Assembly: GCA_963573305.1 (NCBI GenBank)
Contig: OY754335.1
Coordinates: forward strand, 15,787,501-15,851,500
Length of the DNA: 64,000 nt
Origin: Pyrrhosoma nymphula
Taxonomy: Eukaryota; Arthropoda; Insecta; Odonata; Coenagrionidae
Direction: 5' to 3'
Part shown: piece after piece, positions 1-11,999 of the stretch
Layout: every line of letters starts with the position of its first letter
Position numbering within the stretch: position 1 is the first letter of the stretch
Notes under the pieces: generated by a model
Databases searched by the model: none
Seen by the model: the letters and a program-made list of their open reading frames with translations, nothing else
What the model was told of the DNA's origin: nothing
Made by a program: the position numbers and the translations under genes

Positions 1-6
1 TTAGAT

Positions 7-23
7 GGGAGGGAGGGTGGGGG
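7..23 (+). other. G-quadruplex-forming motif
   Basis: Four runs of at least three G separated by single bases (GGGAGGGAGGGTGGGGG). This fits the strict G4 consensus with one-base loops, the most stable class. It lies directly upstream of a tRNA-derived SINE. Whether it folds or has a role cannot be seen from sequence. Confidence 0.7.
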
Positions 24-200
24 ATCTAGTTGGTTTGGTGGCAAGAGTACTGTCTCCCCATCCCGACGACCAGGGTTCGAATCCCGGCAGTGGCTGAGAC
101 TTTTATGAGGAAACCCGATCCCCCATAGGGTACTACAAAGAGAGTACTACTTCCGGACCCGGGATTATAATGTCCGATTAACTTCGACCGCAAGATGACG
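24..200 (+). mobile_element. tRNA-derived SINE, family A
   Basis: A tRNA-like head carries a B box GGTTCGAATCC at 74-84 and, about 45 bases upstream, an A-box-like stretch around TAGTTGGTTTGGTGG. These are the two internal RNA polymerase III promoter elements. The sequence does not close into a normal tRNA acceptor stem, and a non-tRNA body follows (about 95-200). It is therefore a SINE head rather than a tRNA gene. A second copy of apparently the same family lies on the minus strand at 22690-22870: both have a head ending in GCAG, then a T-rich stretch, a GAGGAA-like motif and an AGTACT motif. The 3' end is not sharply defined. SINEs encode no protein and depend on a LINE reverse transcriptase. 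Confidence 0.65.
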
Positions 201-2903
201 TAACCTTTTCGTTGACTCGATGTTCAGTGAAGGTTCAGGTTATGAATAATAGACCATACTGTCGAGTAGTTGGAGTGAGAGTTATATATGGGAAAACGTT
301 TTAACTTTGGTTGCCACACGAAGTAAAGATTTAACCAGGGATTATAAAACTAGGATTTCAGAGTGTTGGACTCCGTCTGTCAGATGGGAAGCTAACCTTG
401 GTGTCTGTTGTTAAGAGTAGGTTATTGTCAACGCTGGGTTTCTCTCCACCCTCCCTCGATACCCCAAATAACCCTTTCCTGACCAACCTACCCACCTGTT
501 CTACGTGGTGAAATGACCTCATTTGTCGGTCGTCTCGCTGAGTAACCAACCAATCAACGATAGGGAGAAGAAAATACAGAAACTTTCAGCGTTAACGGCA
601 AAAGCAAAGGAGGAGATACAGGAATATGCACCGAACTCTTCACATCCTTGTCCCAAAAAAAGCAATAGCCCGCGAGTGTCATAAAGAGAGGGAGGAAGAG
701 CACACTTCCACGTCCAAGGACGTGAAAAATTAAAACGTGGATTGCTTCTCTACCGACGCGCATATCACGCTTTCCCTAGTACTCCTCGCATTAATTTTTC
801 TTTCTCTTCCAACCGCTTCTCCGCCTGCCCAAGAAATGCTGCAGTATAGACGTTTTTTTCTTTATTTTTTTTCGTTTTTAAATTCTCTTGCGATGGTAGG
901 TCGTTAACTTCTAACGTTCTTTTCGTCTTCCAAGATGACTTCGTGCTGACGGAACTGAATTAAGAGTGAAGTAAAGGTAGTAGCTCGGAGAAGTTCTTCG
1001 TTATTGCGAAAATTTTAATCAACTTCTAATCATGAAACCTAAAACGTTATTTTATTAAACTTGACCAGTTTGTCATGATAACTTAGGCATCTTTCTCATA
1101 ATGATGAATAATCAAAATGAAATCGGGCCTATTTGTATAAATAGTATTGGAAAAGTGTAGTTTTAATAATAAAAAGTGGTATTTTTCAATTCTACGCCTC
1201 TATCTAGATAATTTAATTATATTTCGAAACCCAGAAAAAGTAAATTTCATTGATACGGGAATTTAGGTGACAAGGGCAACATAAAAGCCTTATTACAGAT
1301 ACAATTGGATGTTAACACGAATGGCATTTAGTAACGTTCATAAATTAATTAGTTTTTATATATTCTGGATTATTTAATTTCTGTCATCTGTATCTGAAAC
1401 ATAACCTGTTAGGACCTGTTAGTTATGTTTCCTCTGGATAACCAACAGGTTTTTCCTAGAATGGTAGCATTAGAAGAGCGATATAAAAATGTGTACACAT
1501 CCCGAGAATCAAACGCGTTTACTTAACAAATTAAAATAATTACCTCTGAAAACGTATACCTTCTCAGGAATAAAATAAATGTACAGTACTTCCCACATTA
1601 CCCTGCTAAAAATATATCTGGAGGCATTCTCAAAGCAATATTATCCTGTAAATTATGAGCGGGAGAAGAGCATTACTATTTTAGAAAACTGAAAATGGCC
1701 GTGAAAACTATTTCATTAATTCGAATGCTACTCGTACACCTCGGACTTAAAGAGAAAAATGAATCCAGTAACAATAACATCGGGATAAAAAATGTAGAAG
1801 CATAAGTATAAATAAAAAAACGAAGTTACTTCCTCGGAAAATAAAGCTGTCGTAGGGTGGGAGACTAGGAAAACGTTGGAATAAAATATGAAATAACAAA
1901 AATATATAAAGTACAAATCCACGAGGCAGCCTCTCTTCTGTTGTAATCGAGTTTTGAGGAAACGATAAAAAAGACGTTTCCGGTGCCATGGGAATGGCGG
2001 AGGGATGTAAAGAAACTCGCGAATAATGTCGGAAGGATGGCCGTTTCGGTTCTCGGAGAAATAAGGGGACGTTGGAGAGGCAGCAAGGGGGTGTTATCAC
2101 GCACCAACCGTGGAAATACCCCGACGAATACCCCCAACTAGAAAGTCTTGCGTTTCGGGAGGTAGGGTGAGGGCAAAACTGTTCCCCACGACCCCTTGAA
2201 AACCTTCCTTCAACCTCCCCTCTCACGAGGCTTCTTGCCGCATATTGCCACTTTGTCTTCCCTTCTCCAAAAACTTTTTCCGCCCTTTTGATTCTCGACA
2301 GAATTGGGGTATTGGATCTCTCCCATTTCCTGCTTCGGAGAATTTCTCATCTGGCGTGCACACTTCCTGTTACGTACTCATATCGTGTATGTAATAGAAC
2401 TCCGCGAACGGACGAAAGAACGAAGACTTTGTACAGAGTTCTTTCCTCCGAAAGAATCAAATCAATCCGATTTGCCCGAAAGACTCGCTCCGCGAATTTT
2501 CGCTCTCTGTAACTAAAAAAATGTCCGTCTGCATAAAAAACGTACAGCTCTTTTCTTTTGGCAGTACATTTCAAGGAAGCTCCAATACACCCACAACTCG
2601 GATGGATCATATAACAGGTACAAATTCTCGTACCTACGTGATTGTCTTCGTGAAAAACGTTGCCAAGATAAAAGCCTTCCGAATTTTATAAACTGTTAAA
2701 ATGAGAACATTTTGGATAGTAGTGATTGTGATTGTATTCGGTAACTAATGAAAAGAATACCCGCAAAAATTTAAAAATTAGCATTTCTTAGCCTAAATCA
2801 ATTCTCAATGACCATGCATTAAATATAATACGATTGCCAAGACACTACGTAAGTTTTCTTATGTTCAAAGCGCTGGAGCTCACGTTTCCCAAGCATGCCG
2901 TTT
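201..2903. other. Intergenic or intronic DNA, no gene seen
   Basis: AT-rich DNA with A and T homopolymers. Open frames around 1747-2226 (minus) and 2288-2610 have no recognisable domain, overlap one another on both strands, and are composition-driven. No RNA gene or element was recognised. Confidence 0.5.
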
Positions 2904-3097
2904 GCCGGCCTCGGTGGCGGCGGGGTAACGTCCTCGCCTACTAACCCAAAGGTCGCGGGTTCGAATCCCGCCTGGGGAGGATTTTTCACTTCCCAGGGCA
3001 TGGTTGTTTGTGCTCGTCCATTGTTAATTGTTAATACCCCGATGTAAAGACCAATAAGAGCTGTTTTCGGTGGTTCTTGAAAATAAATAAATAAATG
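2904..3097 (+). mobile_element. tRNA-derived SINE, family B, near complete
   Basis: The best-preserved copy of the second SINE family. The head begins GCCGGCCTCGGTGGCGG, with an A-box-like region at about 2914-2935 and a perfect B box GGTTCGAATCC at 2958-2968. The body includes a GTTAATTGTTAATACC segment and the motif GAGCTGTTTTCGGTGGTT, and ends in a short AAAT tandem tail at about 3081-3096. The same body, in reverse orientation, occurs at 9473-9650 and 22890-23093, which shows dispersal. The simple-repeat tail is typical of LINE-mobilised SINEs, probably of an RTE/CR1-like partner, although the partner cannot be identified here. Confidence 0.85.
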
Positions 3098-4362
3098 TGT
3101 ATCACCCGCGAAATTTGTTGCGGACACCCGGTTCATTGGGGTTGATTTTCAGTGTTACTCCTGATGGTTCAACCGCAAAATGTAAATTATAAAAAGCCTT
3201 ATCGTCTCACTTTGGGTGGCATGGCATCCAATTCTCTTCAGACGGAATATGATTCGGGCATTTCTCATCCCACTAAATAGCAAGTGACAGTTTATTTCTC
3301 TTGAACCGAATATTCAAATTCTATAGCTCTCACATGACGTGCCAATCAACTAACGTTTTAGAAACCGGACTCCCTCTCTCTTTGAAGGACGGAATAGAAT
3401 TAACTCTTTCAACATTTTTTTTCTCCGGCCGTAACTTCCTCCTGCGGAAGTAAGGGAAACCCCTTCTTTTTTCCCCTTTTCATTCCCCAAGACTCTTTCA
3501 CGAAATTAAGATACCTTCTCCTTTATACATCCCTTTTTTTATTGTCAAAGCTGGTTGGATGAAGGAAACGTATATTCTTTTCCTTTCTTCGACGTTCTGG
3601 AGTGCTTATTTACCCTCACTACTCCCACCTCCCCTCAGTCCAACCTTTTTACTCCGGCTTCGGACCATTAGTATGATTAAAGAGGAAAGCGGAAATTTGT
3701 TTAATGGACCCTTTACAGAATAGTTGGGCTGATAATGAAATAGTCTGGATGGAGGAATTAAATTGGCTAGCTCCGTCCATGCATCCCCGGTTCTCATTCC
3801 TTTACCCGTTTGCGGTATTCAGTGCTTTTTTCACTCTGTGGGAATGAAAATCCCTCTGAATCCCTGATAATGAGAGTTTTATGTGGGTGTCAAGGTCAAA
3901 TTTTTTTCACGAGAAACTTTTCTGCCCGCCCCTACCTTCCAGCTGTTTCATTAATTCCCTCCTCAGAGAGGTTTGCCTTCAACGGAAAGAGCACTAGGCG
4001 ACAAAAAATGATAAACAAGGCCATAGAAAAAAAAATTAATAGCTACCTAACAAGGAACCATAAATTGAATTAAATATTACTTAACTCATGTGCGGGTATC
4101 GCAGGATGAGTTTTTAAAATTTTATATCTCTTGGCGTTTGGCTGAATTTACTTTCTGTGCATATTTACCATTCATACTAAAATTATTAGTAAAATGAAAA
4201 ACTTCATATGCTAAAATCATTTTTTTTTGCTAGGCAAACCTCTGTTGTGATTTAGAAATTGTTATAGGTACTGAAGAAGAAAATGTTATCTATAATTATA
4301 TTTTGCTTGCTTCTTTCTGCTTCATTTGCTGGTCATTATGAAGGGAGGATGTACGTAGACTT
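3098..4362. other. No gene seen
   Basis: AT-rich and pyrimidine-rich DNA (3390-3660 is C/T-heavy). The short open frames at 3606-3797 and 3810-4073 show no domain or conserved motif. Nothing else was recognised. Confidence 0.5.
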
Positions 4363-4590
4363 GAGGCGTTTGAGATGTGGGTTTGGAGAAGGATGGAGAA
4401 GGGGAGCTGGGTGGCGAGGAGAACAAACGAGGAGGTGTTGGATACGATTGGTTAGGAGAGGAAGCTGGTGGCGGAGGTTCGGAGAAGACGAATGGGATGG
4501 ATGGAGGAAGTATTGAGAGGAAAGGGCAAGCCGAAAAAGGTGAGCTTGAAAGAGAAGCTTGGAAGAGGATGGGAATTCTGGACAAAATGA
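4363..4590 (+). pseudogene. 3' tail of a non-LTR retrotransposon ORF, broken
   Basis: Reading from 4363 gives 75 codons that keep one frame to a stop at 4588-4590, with a single internal TAG at 4453-4455. The peptide contains MWVWRRMEK, then ARRTNEEVL, a DTIG-stop-ERKL stretch and RRRRMGWMEEVLRGKGKP. This is the Trp/Arg-rich C-terminal segment found after the RT domain in many LINE (RTE/CR1/Jockey-like) polyproteins. It is a remnant: the RT and endonuclease domains are absent upstream, as expected for a 5'-truncated LINE insertion. A tail of the same family lies at 20703-20850, where the same WRRMEK and TN-EVL motifs appear. The exact clade cannot be assigned without a database search. The purine-rich composition matches the sense strand of such tails. 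Confidence 0.7.
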
Positions 4591-7500
4591 GAAGAGGTAG
4601 GTGATATGAGAAATTAAGAGGGAGCTAATAGCGGGACATCTATAGGAGGGAAAGCGTGACGATTTACCAGAATTTGAGATGTAAGGATAAGGCTGTCCAA
4701 CAGTCTACCAATCAGCTGGTAGAATACTCAAATAAAATACTCTCCTTACTAATATATTAGTAAGGCTCCTTTGAAATGACGATGCCGGTACGGATCACAT
4801 AGCTACGAAACCATGCATGAAATATTGGCAGTCTCTGGTTTAAACTATTTCAGTTATTTTCAGCCGTATAGTGGAAGAATTAATGCAGAATCTTCCGCTA
4901 ACATGAAGAAAAAATATATTATGAGTCGATTTGCTTTAGTAAAAATAATAATAATATAATTTCTACGTGCTGGTGTTTCATAGGTGGACGACTGTTCCTG
5001 CGCATTGATGAAATTCAATGCCGGTAGAATCCCTAGCCACAAGTCTTAATATCCTTTGGCGGTATCGCTGTCTAAATAGCACGCCCTAATATTTATGCTC
5101 CAATATTCTGTTTACATGAACTCCAATGAGAATACCATGCACAGAAATTCAATGAGGATTGTTTTTTTGACACTGTTATATTTTCCTGCAAATCAATGCT
5201 CAAAATTTGTTAGGCATTACGCCATTTTAGTTACACATACGAGAGTTGAAAAATGAATTATTAAAAAGAAAAGTTTTTTTTCTGGAGGTAATGATTATCT
5301 GTTTAAAGTGATAATCAAAACATTAGTTTTAGTCAGTAAAATTCTATGTTTTCAGAAGCGAACCAAATTAATGATTGAACTTTTTTTTATCTGGTGCTAT
5401 GAGTACACATTGATCGTCAACATGTATGATTTCTCATAATTTGTAAGTTTATTTTAAATCTTCACCAGTAGATTTATGTGCTAAGATATTCGCTACCGGC
5501 TTCTGGTAGTAGAAATCGTCATCAGTCGGAACGGTCTGTAATTAAAAAATTCTCTCCATAGAAAAATGAATTCGTGCTAGAACAATTGGAATCCCAGATC
5601 AGGAATTTTATGCGCTAAAGTTCTTCACCTTTCTCTCCGTGATTGGGCCAAGGAAAAAAAGATCATGATTCTCGATGGGTGGAAGCAAAAATGTATGGAC
5701 GATGGAAAAAAATCTTCGATGAGGGATGCTGGGAGTATGCAGATGAGAAAGAGGTGTAGCGAGGGTTGAAAAGGCCAGCGTTAGAGATTCGGTACGAGGT
5801 GGGAGTCCAAAACAGGAAGTAGGGCGACGGATAGGGAAGAAACGAGTCAGATTGGTCTGTGTGTGGGATAGGCTGTGAGGGACGAGGGAAGTCCCAACTT
5901 AAGACCGGGTGTGGGGATCCAGCTTTTTAGATTTACCGCCTCCGCCTTTTCTGCCGCTGCACATTCCAGTGGAATCTAGAAAACATCAATTAAAACATTT
6001 TAATTAAGTTCCTCTTTGTGGAGAAAATTGAGTTGACGGTCTCCCTCGGAACATGGGGGAGTTGGGAAAGTAGCCATGAAGATGAGAGGGCCGGGAAGCG
6101 TAGGTTGACCGGGAGGAAGTACTGAAACGGAAGAGAAAATTTAACGAAGGAGGAGACGGGGGATAAGAAGTAAAGAAGACGCTCGGGAGAACTAATTGGG
6201 TGAAAGAAAGACGTGGATGACAAAAGATGTGGGGACAGGGGTCACAAGTCATGATGGGGGAGAGCCGGAGGAGAGTCGGGAGTTCTTTATCCCGCAAGAA
6301 ACCGGCTATAGAATTCAAGGCGAAATTGTACTCTAATTACTTGTAAGGCGCTCCCCTGATGAGTTCCCGTAAGGAGAGAGGCTAATTTCGTAGTCAGGAA
6401 TGCCTCATTTGCGGGAGGGTTTCGGCGATATCGGATTTCACCTTCGGATTTTTTAAATTTCAAGCCCCGTCCTCTCAGGTTTCTTTTGTTCCTCTTTGTT
6501 TCCACGCGAGACAATTTTCCTCAACGTTCTACGGTCGACGAAACTTTAGTCTGGGAGATTTCTTCGCAGTGTGTGGTGGGAGACGGAGGTTGTGCGGTTT
6601 CTTGGGAAACTAATATAGTGAAGGACGCTTACATGGTGGGGCATGGAGGATATTCGAAAAATGGCATCCTTTCCAGGAGCTCTTTTTGGGATTGAATAAT
6701 CCGTGGAATTTCGAGCAAACCGTCTTCGTAGCCTTGAGTTACACGACAACGCATTTGTTTGGCACATAATCACATGCCCTTTGTATAAATCCGAAAGCTA
6801 GAAATTCGAGAGTTTTATAATGCTCGCGATATACCCAAGAGTTAGAATGGAAAAGGTGCCATGCGTCACTAAGGTGCAGTGAAAAATTTAACCGTCAAAT
6901 GTTATCCCTTAATTTGCAGGTGACCTTCGAAATATTATTTAGAGATTTGAGAGTCAAATTGGTGATGACAACAGGCACTATACATCAATCATAATCCATG
7001 AAATCATTCAGAATATTTCAATTCGATTTAAAAATAACCTCAATGTGTCTTTATATTAATATTTACCGTAACATACCATTAAGGAAAGATTTATATGATT
7101 TCTTTAACGTCCCAACTGCTGTCCTTTTCTAATACTGCAGCACTTCGTACAAAATTATACTGAGCGAATTCGTTTTGTTTCAATAGAATGCAAGTTAAAT
7201 CCGTGATAGGAGTAATATTAACTATTAGCTGTAAAAGAGATATTCGATTATGTATAACACAAAGAAAACTTTAGCACGCTGTTCAAGGAATCACGGTTAT
7301 AACTATTACTCCTACTAAAACTACCTGGTCCTGCCAACTCTCTATTGAATGATAATGCTAATGTTAATAATTAGAAAATTACTAGACGGGACAATGAAGA
7401 GTTTTTATGAGCGTTTATTTATCAATACCGATTCCTTTAGCTGCAGTACTGTACTGTAATCCCATTGATATCGTCACCTACCGAACAATGGAAAAGGAAC

Positions 7501-9364
7501 TTTTACTTTTAAAAACAGCTACTAAATATATTTGGAAACATTGGTTTTCACTAATTTTCTCTACTCCACCGAGGTAGGCTCATAAATGAACTATTGCGAG
7601 TTGAAACTTTCAACCGGAATCATCCAATCGATTGCATTGTGGTCGGAGCAAATTGGCTCCCGGAACGTATCGAATTGAACGAGCGCGTCAGAGGAGGACG
7701 TGTCCATTCAAATTGATCGTAAACGAGCGATTGACCACACCATGGGCGGCGGCGTGCGTACGGTGGCTACGGTGGTTAAGCGCTCCTCTTGTGCTCCGCA
7801 AAATCCCGTTGTCACGGTGTGCATAACCGTATAGCGGTCGGCATTGGTGTTTGAGGCGTGTTGCGTAGAATTGCCCATTCGTCTGGTAGTAGTGTACCTA
7901 CCTTCGTGCGGCAGCGGCTTTGTAGGGTCGCTAGTGCACGAAGGAGGGAGACGTGGTGGAGTGAGGAGTTAGGGGTGGTAGAATCGATTTCGGTCATAAT
8001 AGAAAATCAATTATTGACCCAGGTTAATAATTTTAGTACCGATTATGTGTTCTGATACGATTTTAGGGACTGGCAATCGATCTTTTACCCTTCTCAAGAG
8101 CAACAATAACAATGTTTTCAATAAAAAAATATTTTAATATTACTGACATAATTAAACAAAAAGAATATGTACAGAAATTGGTATCAAATATCATCAAATA
8201 GATAATTTATAATTAGTTAATGATAGTATTGATCAATGTATAATTAGTCAATGATAGAAATCTCTCTCAAGTTTCCACTCCTTCCACGCTAAATACCAAT
8301 ATATTCATAAATATACATGTAATAGTATCATTCCATGTAATGCAAACGTCTATCCCTCGGGGCGTACTCTGAGATCTTGTAGCTCACTATCTATAAAAAA
8401 GCTAAGTCCCTTAGGTTTAGGAAGGTATATCTTTAACTGGTGTTAAACCATTATAATTTAATTAAAAGACTGTAATAGAATACTCATTCCTACTTTTATT
8501 TTTACTTGTCATAAAATGTCGCTGCACTGGAGCTTTATTTTGCTTAAAAAAGTTACAGCATCCTAAAATCTGATAGGCAGATTTTAAATTCTACTTTCTT
8601 TTTTATTTTTATTGCATTCTAAATTCCACCCTACTTTAAAAATATAATGCTCGATTAAAAGATTTTTAGACTGAAAAAGTCAATTTTTCCAATGAGCGAT
8701 CATTAAAGTAAAGTCGGAATTCGATTGCTCGATAACTCACTCGATCATTGCTTCACACTTTCCACTCCATGAGAAGAAGTGGGTTGGTTAAGGGAGGGAG
8801 GGTAAGAGTGTAGCGGTGAGGGAGGAGGGTGCTCTGTGGGGGGTGAGGGTTCCTTCCGAGGTTGCCACCATGTCACCCACTCCACACACGCGCTGCTGGC
8901 GCTTCCATGGTATGATTGGTGCATTGACGCTTCCTGCGTAATTCACCATCAAATGGGTCCCATTACCGCAAGGTTCAACAGGGGAGGCGGGACTTGAGCG
9001 ATACTTGCGGTCGCTCGGCCTCGCATCCTGTCGGCGACTAAAGGAACGTTGCAGCAGCATTGAGCACTGCCGCGCAGTTGCGAATGCTCTCATTTCGCAT
9101 TTATTTTCCCTTCGAACGAAGGAGTTTCAAATCGTAGAGACACGACGGATGTTATCTACAATTTGCCTTGAGGGCCCCTTTAATTGCCGTTCAGAAGCGA
9201 GCACAAAATAACTTTAACGGGAAATTTGTACACCAAAATACACACCAATATGCCATTTGTAGTAAAAAAAATATTTGGAGCAATTTATTTCAATGTATTC
9301 AAAGAGTCTGTTATCGTTTAGAAGCCGGTAGAGTACATCATAACGTTACTATATTTCAAAGAAG
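4591..9364. other. No gene seen; two GC-richer patches
   Basis: Mostly AT-rich DNA. Purine-rich blocks occur at about 5640-5900 and 6000-6300. GC- and CpG-richer islets occur at 7620-7990 and 8780-9110, the latter with clustered GGGAGGGAGGG runs near 8790. These islets stand out from their surroundings and could be regulatory or old repeat remnants, but no promoter motif, exon or repeat family was recognised. A 19-base segment near 8207-8225 is repeated with one change at 8240-8258. Confidence 0.4.
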
Positions 9365-9472
9365 AGGTATTCCGATGAGGAGTTTTATTTTATTTTTAAT
9401 TAATTAATTAATTTTTCAACAACCACCGAAAACAGCTCTTATACACAGGTATTCTGATGAGGAGTTTTATTT
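9365..9472 (-). mobile_element. 5'-truncated SINE B tail with 26-nt flanking duplication
   Basis: Bases 9365-9390 and 9447-9472 are a 26-nt direct repeat (AGGTATTC then C or T then GATGAGGAG and so on) differing at one position. Between them, 9391-9446 holds only the 3' end of SINE B in reverse orientation: an AATT-rich tail, then CAACAACCACCGAAAACAGCTCTTA. This is the expected footprint of a 5'-truncated target-primed insertion with a long target-site duplication. An alternative is an 82-bp tandem duplication that captured the SINE tail. Confidence 0.65.
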
Positions 9473-9650
9473 AGTTTTTGAAAATTTATTTATTTATTTT
9501 TCAACAACCACCGATAACAGCTGTTATTGACCTTTATATCGGGGTATTAACAATTTACAATGGGCGTGTACACCCAACCATGTCCTGGGAAAATCCTCCT
9601 CATGAAAAATTAGCAGACGAGGACGATACCCCGCCGCCACCGATGCCAGC
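9473..9650 (-). mobile_element. SINE family B, internally deleted
   Basis: Reverse-orientation copy: the ATTT tandem tail at 9484-9502 comes first, then the body (CAACAACCACCG, GGGGTATTAACAATT), then the head ending CGCCGCCACCGATGCCAGC at 9650. Compared with the copy at 2904-3097, the segment that should hold the B box is missing or replaced (about 9595-9615). This copy therefore lacks an intact polymerase III internal promoter. It abuts the truncated copy at 9365-9472. Confidence 0.8.
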
Positions 9651-10796
9651 AATTTTATAATGCTTTATAATTAATTTGGTAAAAGCAAACATTTATATTT
9701 CAAAAGACACGCGCATATTTGCTCGTTACGAACCTTTTGAAGCAACATTTAATGGAGAAACTGGACAGGAATTGTTTCTTATTTGAAAGGAATTATGAAA
9801 GGAATTGCGTTTCATGAAAAAGTTTTTCAACTGCACACGTCAGTTTTCTCGAAAAATCTCGATTTCTCTCGATTAATTCCAATGTGAACAACAGGGCCCG
9901 TCTAACTATACGGTTGAAGTCATTAGTCTCGACAGATGATACCTGCGTGTTGCTGTGATTACTTTGATTGCCATTCGGGGTAAAGCGAGTGGCATTGAAG
10001 GGAAAATGTACCTTAATAAATAAACGCCAAGCATTCGCTAGAAGAAAAATATTGCCATATATGACACATTTATGGATACATTTTTCAATGCACTTGAAGA
10101 AATGGGTGTTGACACGTATGTTGCTGTCGAAAACCGGTAGAGCACCGCACGACATTTGTAACTGTAAAAGAAGATATATTTGAAAGAGGATGATTGAGCA
10201 GTTCGAAACGCGTTACAATTCTTAACTAGAATAAATATTTGTCCTAATGAAAAGATAAATAATCCTTATAAGTTACTGACCTATTGCAGTAAAGCTTAAT
10301 GGAAATTCTTCACAGAATTATATTGCGTTTATCGGTAAACATTCATCAAATCCGCATGTTTGGCTCCCCAAAAACTCAGAAACATTGCCTTAATTTATTA
10401 TTATGTGGAAACTACCCATGCATAATTATTTTAACGATGACAAAATTTGAATAGTAAAAATAACATTCGTATTTCTGAAATAACAGAATATTAGGATCTC
10501 AAATATATAATCGCGTAAACACCTCAAATCAGAAGGAAATATTTAAAAATAAAATAAAAAAGCATATTCCACAGTATTTTTTTAAAAGCCACTGAAGCAA
10601 TTTCTAGATTCGGCTGATTCTAGTGCTGAAATAAAAGCAATGAAAGCCTCCATCACACTAATGAACCCTGGAATAATATGTTAAGAATTAATGCTTCCAA
10701 TAAAAATAGTGAAAATGAAAACCAGCCATCTACCACCAGTTGACGTAATAATTTCATATTCATTATAGTTAATATAATAATAATATTAGGGTATGA
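9651..10796. other. No gene seen
   Basis: AT-rich DNA with short open frames on both strands around 9793-10183 that lack recognisable domains. No element ends were recognised before the retrotransposon that follows. Confidence 0.5.
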
Positions 10797-11065
10797 AATA
10801 CGTGACCACCAGTCTCCACGTGGCGTACCTGGTAACGGCTTTTGCCGGCTAATGGTGGACGTCTTCATGTGGGGCTAACCACACCACACGCAGTAAAACC
10901 GGTTCCGAATGAGAAAACCAGAAAAGCCACCCACAAACGGACAGGCTCTCGGATGGGGGTCCCAGTGAAGTTAGGTGTGTCAACAACAATTCACCTCCTG
11001 AGAAGGGACAGTATGTAGTGGACGGAAGCCCTAAGGGGCAACCTCCTGGCATGCTATGCTGCCAG

Positions 11066-11375
11066 CGAGCCTGATCGCAGAGGGTTTACGGCAAAGATGC
11101 ACTCTTTGTGGTGTGAGATGCATCCAGAACACCACCACCTATCGCAGCAGAATCTGCGCGATTATGCCAACCACCTGCGGAAAAAGAAAACTCTGCACCA
11201 TCCGCAAGATCAGAGGAATACACCACCGGCCAGACCACCCTTCCCGACTCAAGCAGCATCTCAACCGGCTGACATTACAACCGTTGCCATGTTAGTATCT
11301 CCGCCAAATCGGGAGGAAGCTGGTCAGGCCGACTCTGATTTCCTATTTAGCTTCGGTTATAGCATAGGTTATTAG
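11066..11375 (+). pseudogene. N-terminal part of the retrotransposon ORF
   Basis: The frame through 11097 reads a segment rich in His, Lys and Gln (MHSLWCEMHPEHHHLSQQ, then a Tyr-Ala and Leu-Arg-Lys-Lys-Lys stretch), followed by a Pro/Ala linker and an acidic end. A W-x-x-x-HP...LS...L...LRKKK pattern occurs at the N-terminus of related RLE-type retrotransposon proteins (recalled, not searched). The true start is unclear because the same frame is open upstream without an obvious Met. The frame is lost at about 11373, exactly where an inverted repeat (11379-11422) interrupts it. Confidence 0.5.
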
Positions 11376-11378
11376 CAT

Positions 11379-11422
11379 AGGTTATTTCGCTCGATAGCCG
11401 TGGCTATTGAGTGAAATAACCT
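11379..11422. repeat. Near-perfect hairpin inside the retrotransposon
   Basis: Arms of 21 bp (11379-11399 and 11402-11422) are separated by two bases and carry two mismatches. Just upstream, AGCATAGGTTATT is repeated in tandem. The hairpin sits where the N-terminal frame breaks, so it is probably a later insertion or a palindromic expansion rather than part of the original ORF. Confidence 0.75.
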
Positions 11423-11531
11423 ACGATGCGGGAAAAATTAGACAGAGAGATATCCACCGAGGAATTATCTTTGCGGGGTAACCACCTTTCCCGGTTGAAT
11501 GGCCTTATCGACGAAATCCTGACGTAGACGT

Positions 11532-11910
11532 CGGACCTATGGACGGTCAATAGCGTGGTCTACGCTGCTGCCGAAATTACGGTTCACTCCCAAAAGAACG
11601 CCTCTTGGGAGGAAAAAGCTGCAAAGAGGCTGGAACAGTTGGAGGCCAAGATCACGCAGGCGAGATGACAAGCGTCGAGAATTCAGTGTGTGATGGAATA
11701 CATCCCATCTGGGTGAACTTTTACTCCCAACGTTCAGCGCATGGCATGAAGCATCAGATGTACCCGTCACACACTGTATAAAAGCGTGCTGCTTACCACT
11801 AAGCAGCAGGCGGTCGATAGAGTACGGGCACTCACCACGGCCCGAAAAGAATTCCTCAAGAGGAATAGGGCCGAGAGGGAAAACTCTACCTTTCTCCTTC
11901 TATATAACTT
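11532..11910 (+). pseudogene. Basic helical region between N-terminus and RT
   Basis: Two frame pieces are seen. The first, about 11540-11670, reads VVYAAAEITVHSQKNASWEE and then a Lys/Leu/Glu-rich helix. The second, 11779-11912, reads a LYKSVLLTTKQQAVDRVRAL helix followed by ARKEFLKRNRAERENSTF. They lie in different frames with disrupted sequence between. Both look like amphipathic, charged helices of a nucleic-acid-binding linker. This matches the position between the N-terminus and RT in this retrotransposon class, but no named domain can be claimed. Confidence 0.5.
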
Positions 11911-11999
11911 CTGATGGAAGATGTTTACTTACACCCACCAAAACTGCGCCAGAATCTTCAAGTCCTTTCTGAAATGCAGAGAACCAATTCCACCTTGGC

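Noticed and set aside
1747..2226. 159-codon minus-strand frame
   Set aside because: Overlaps two other minus-strand frames and shows no motif.
2904..2975. Possible functional tRNA gene
   Set aside because: Only the A- and B-box regions are tRNA-like; there is no matching acceptor stem and a SINE body follows.
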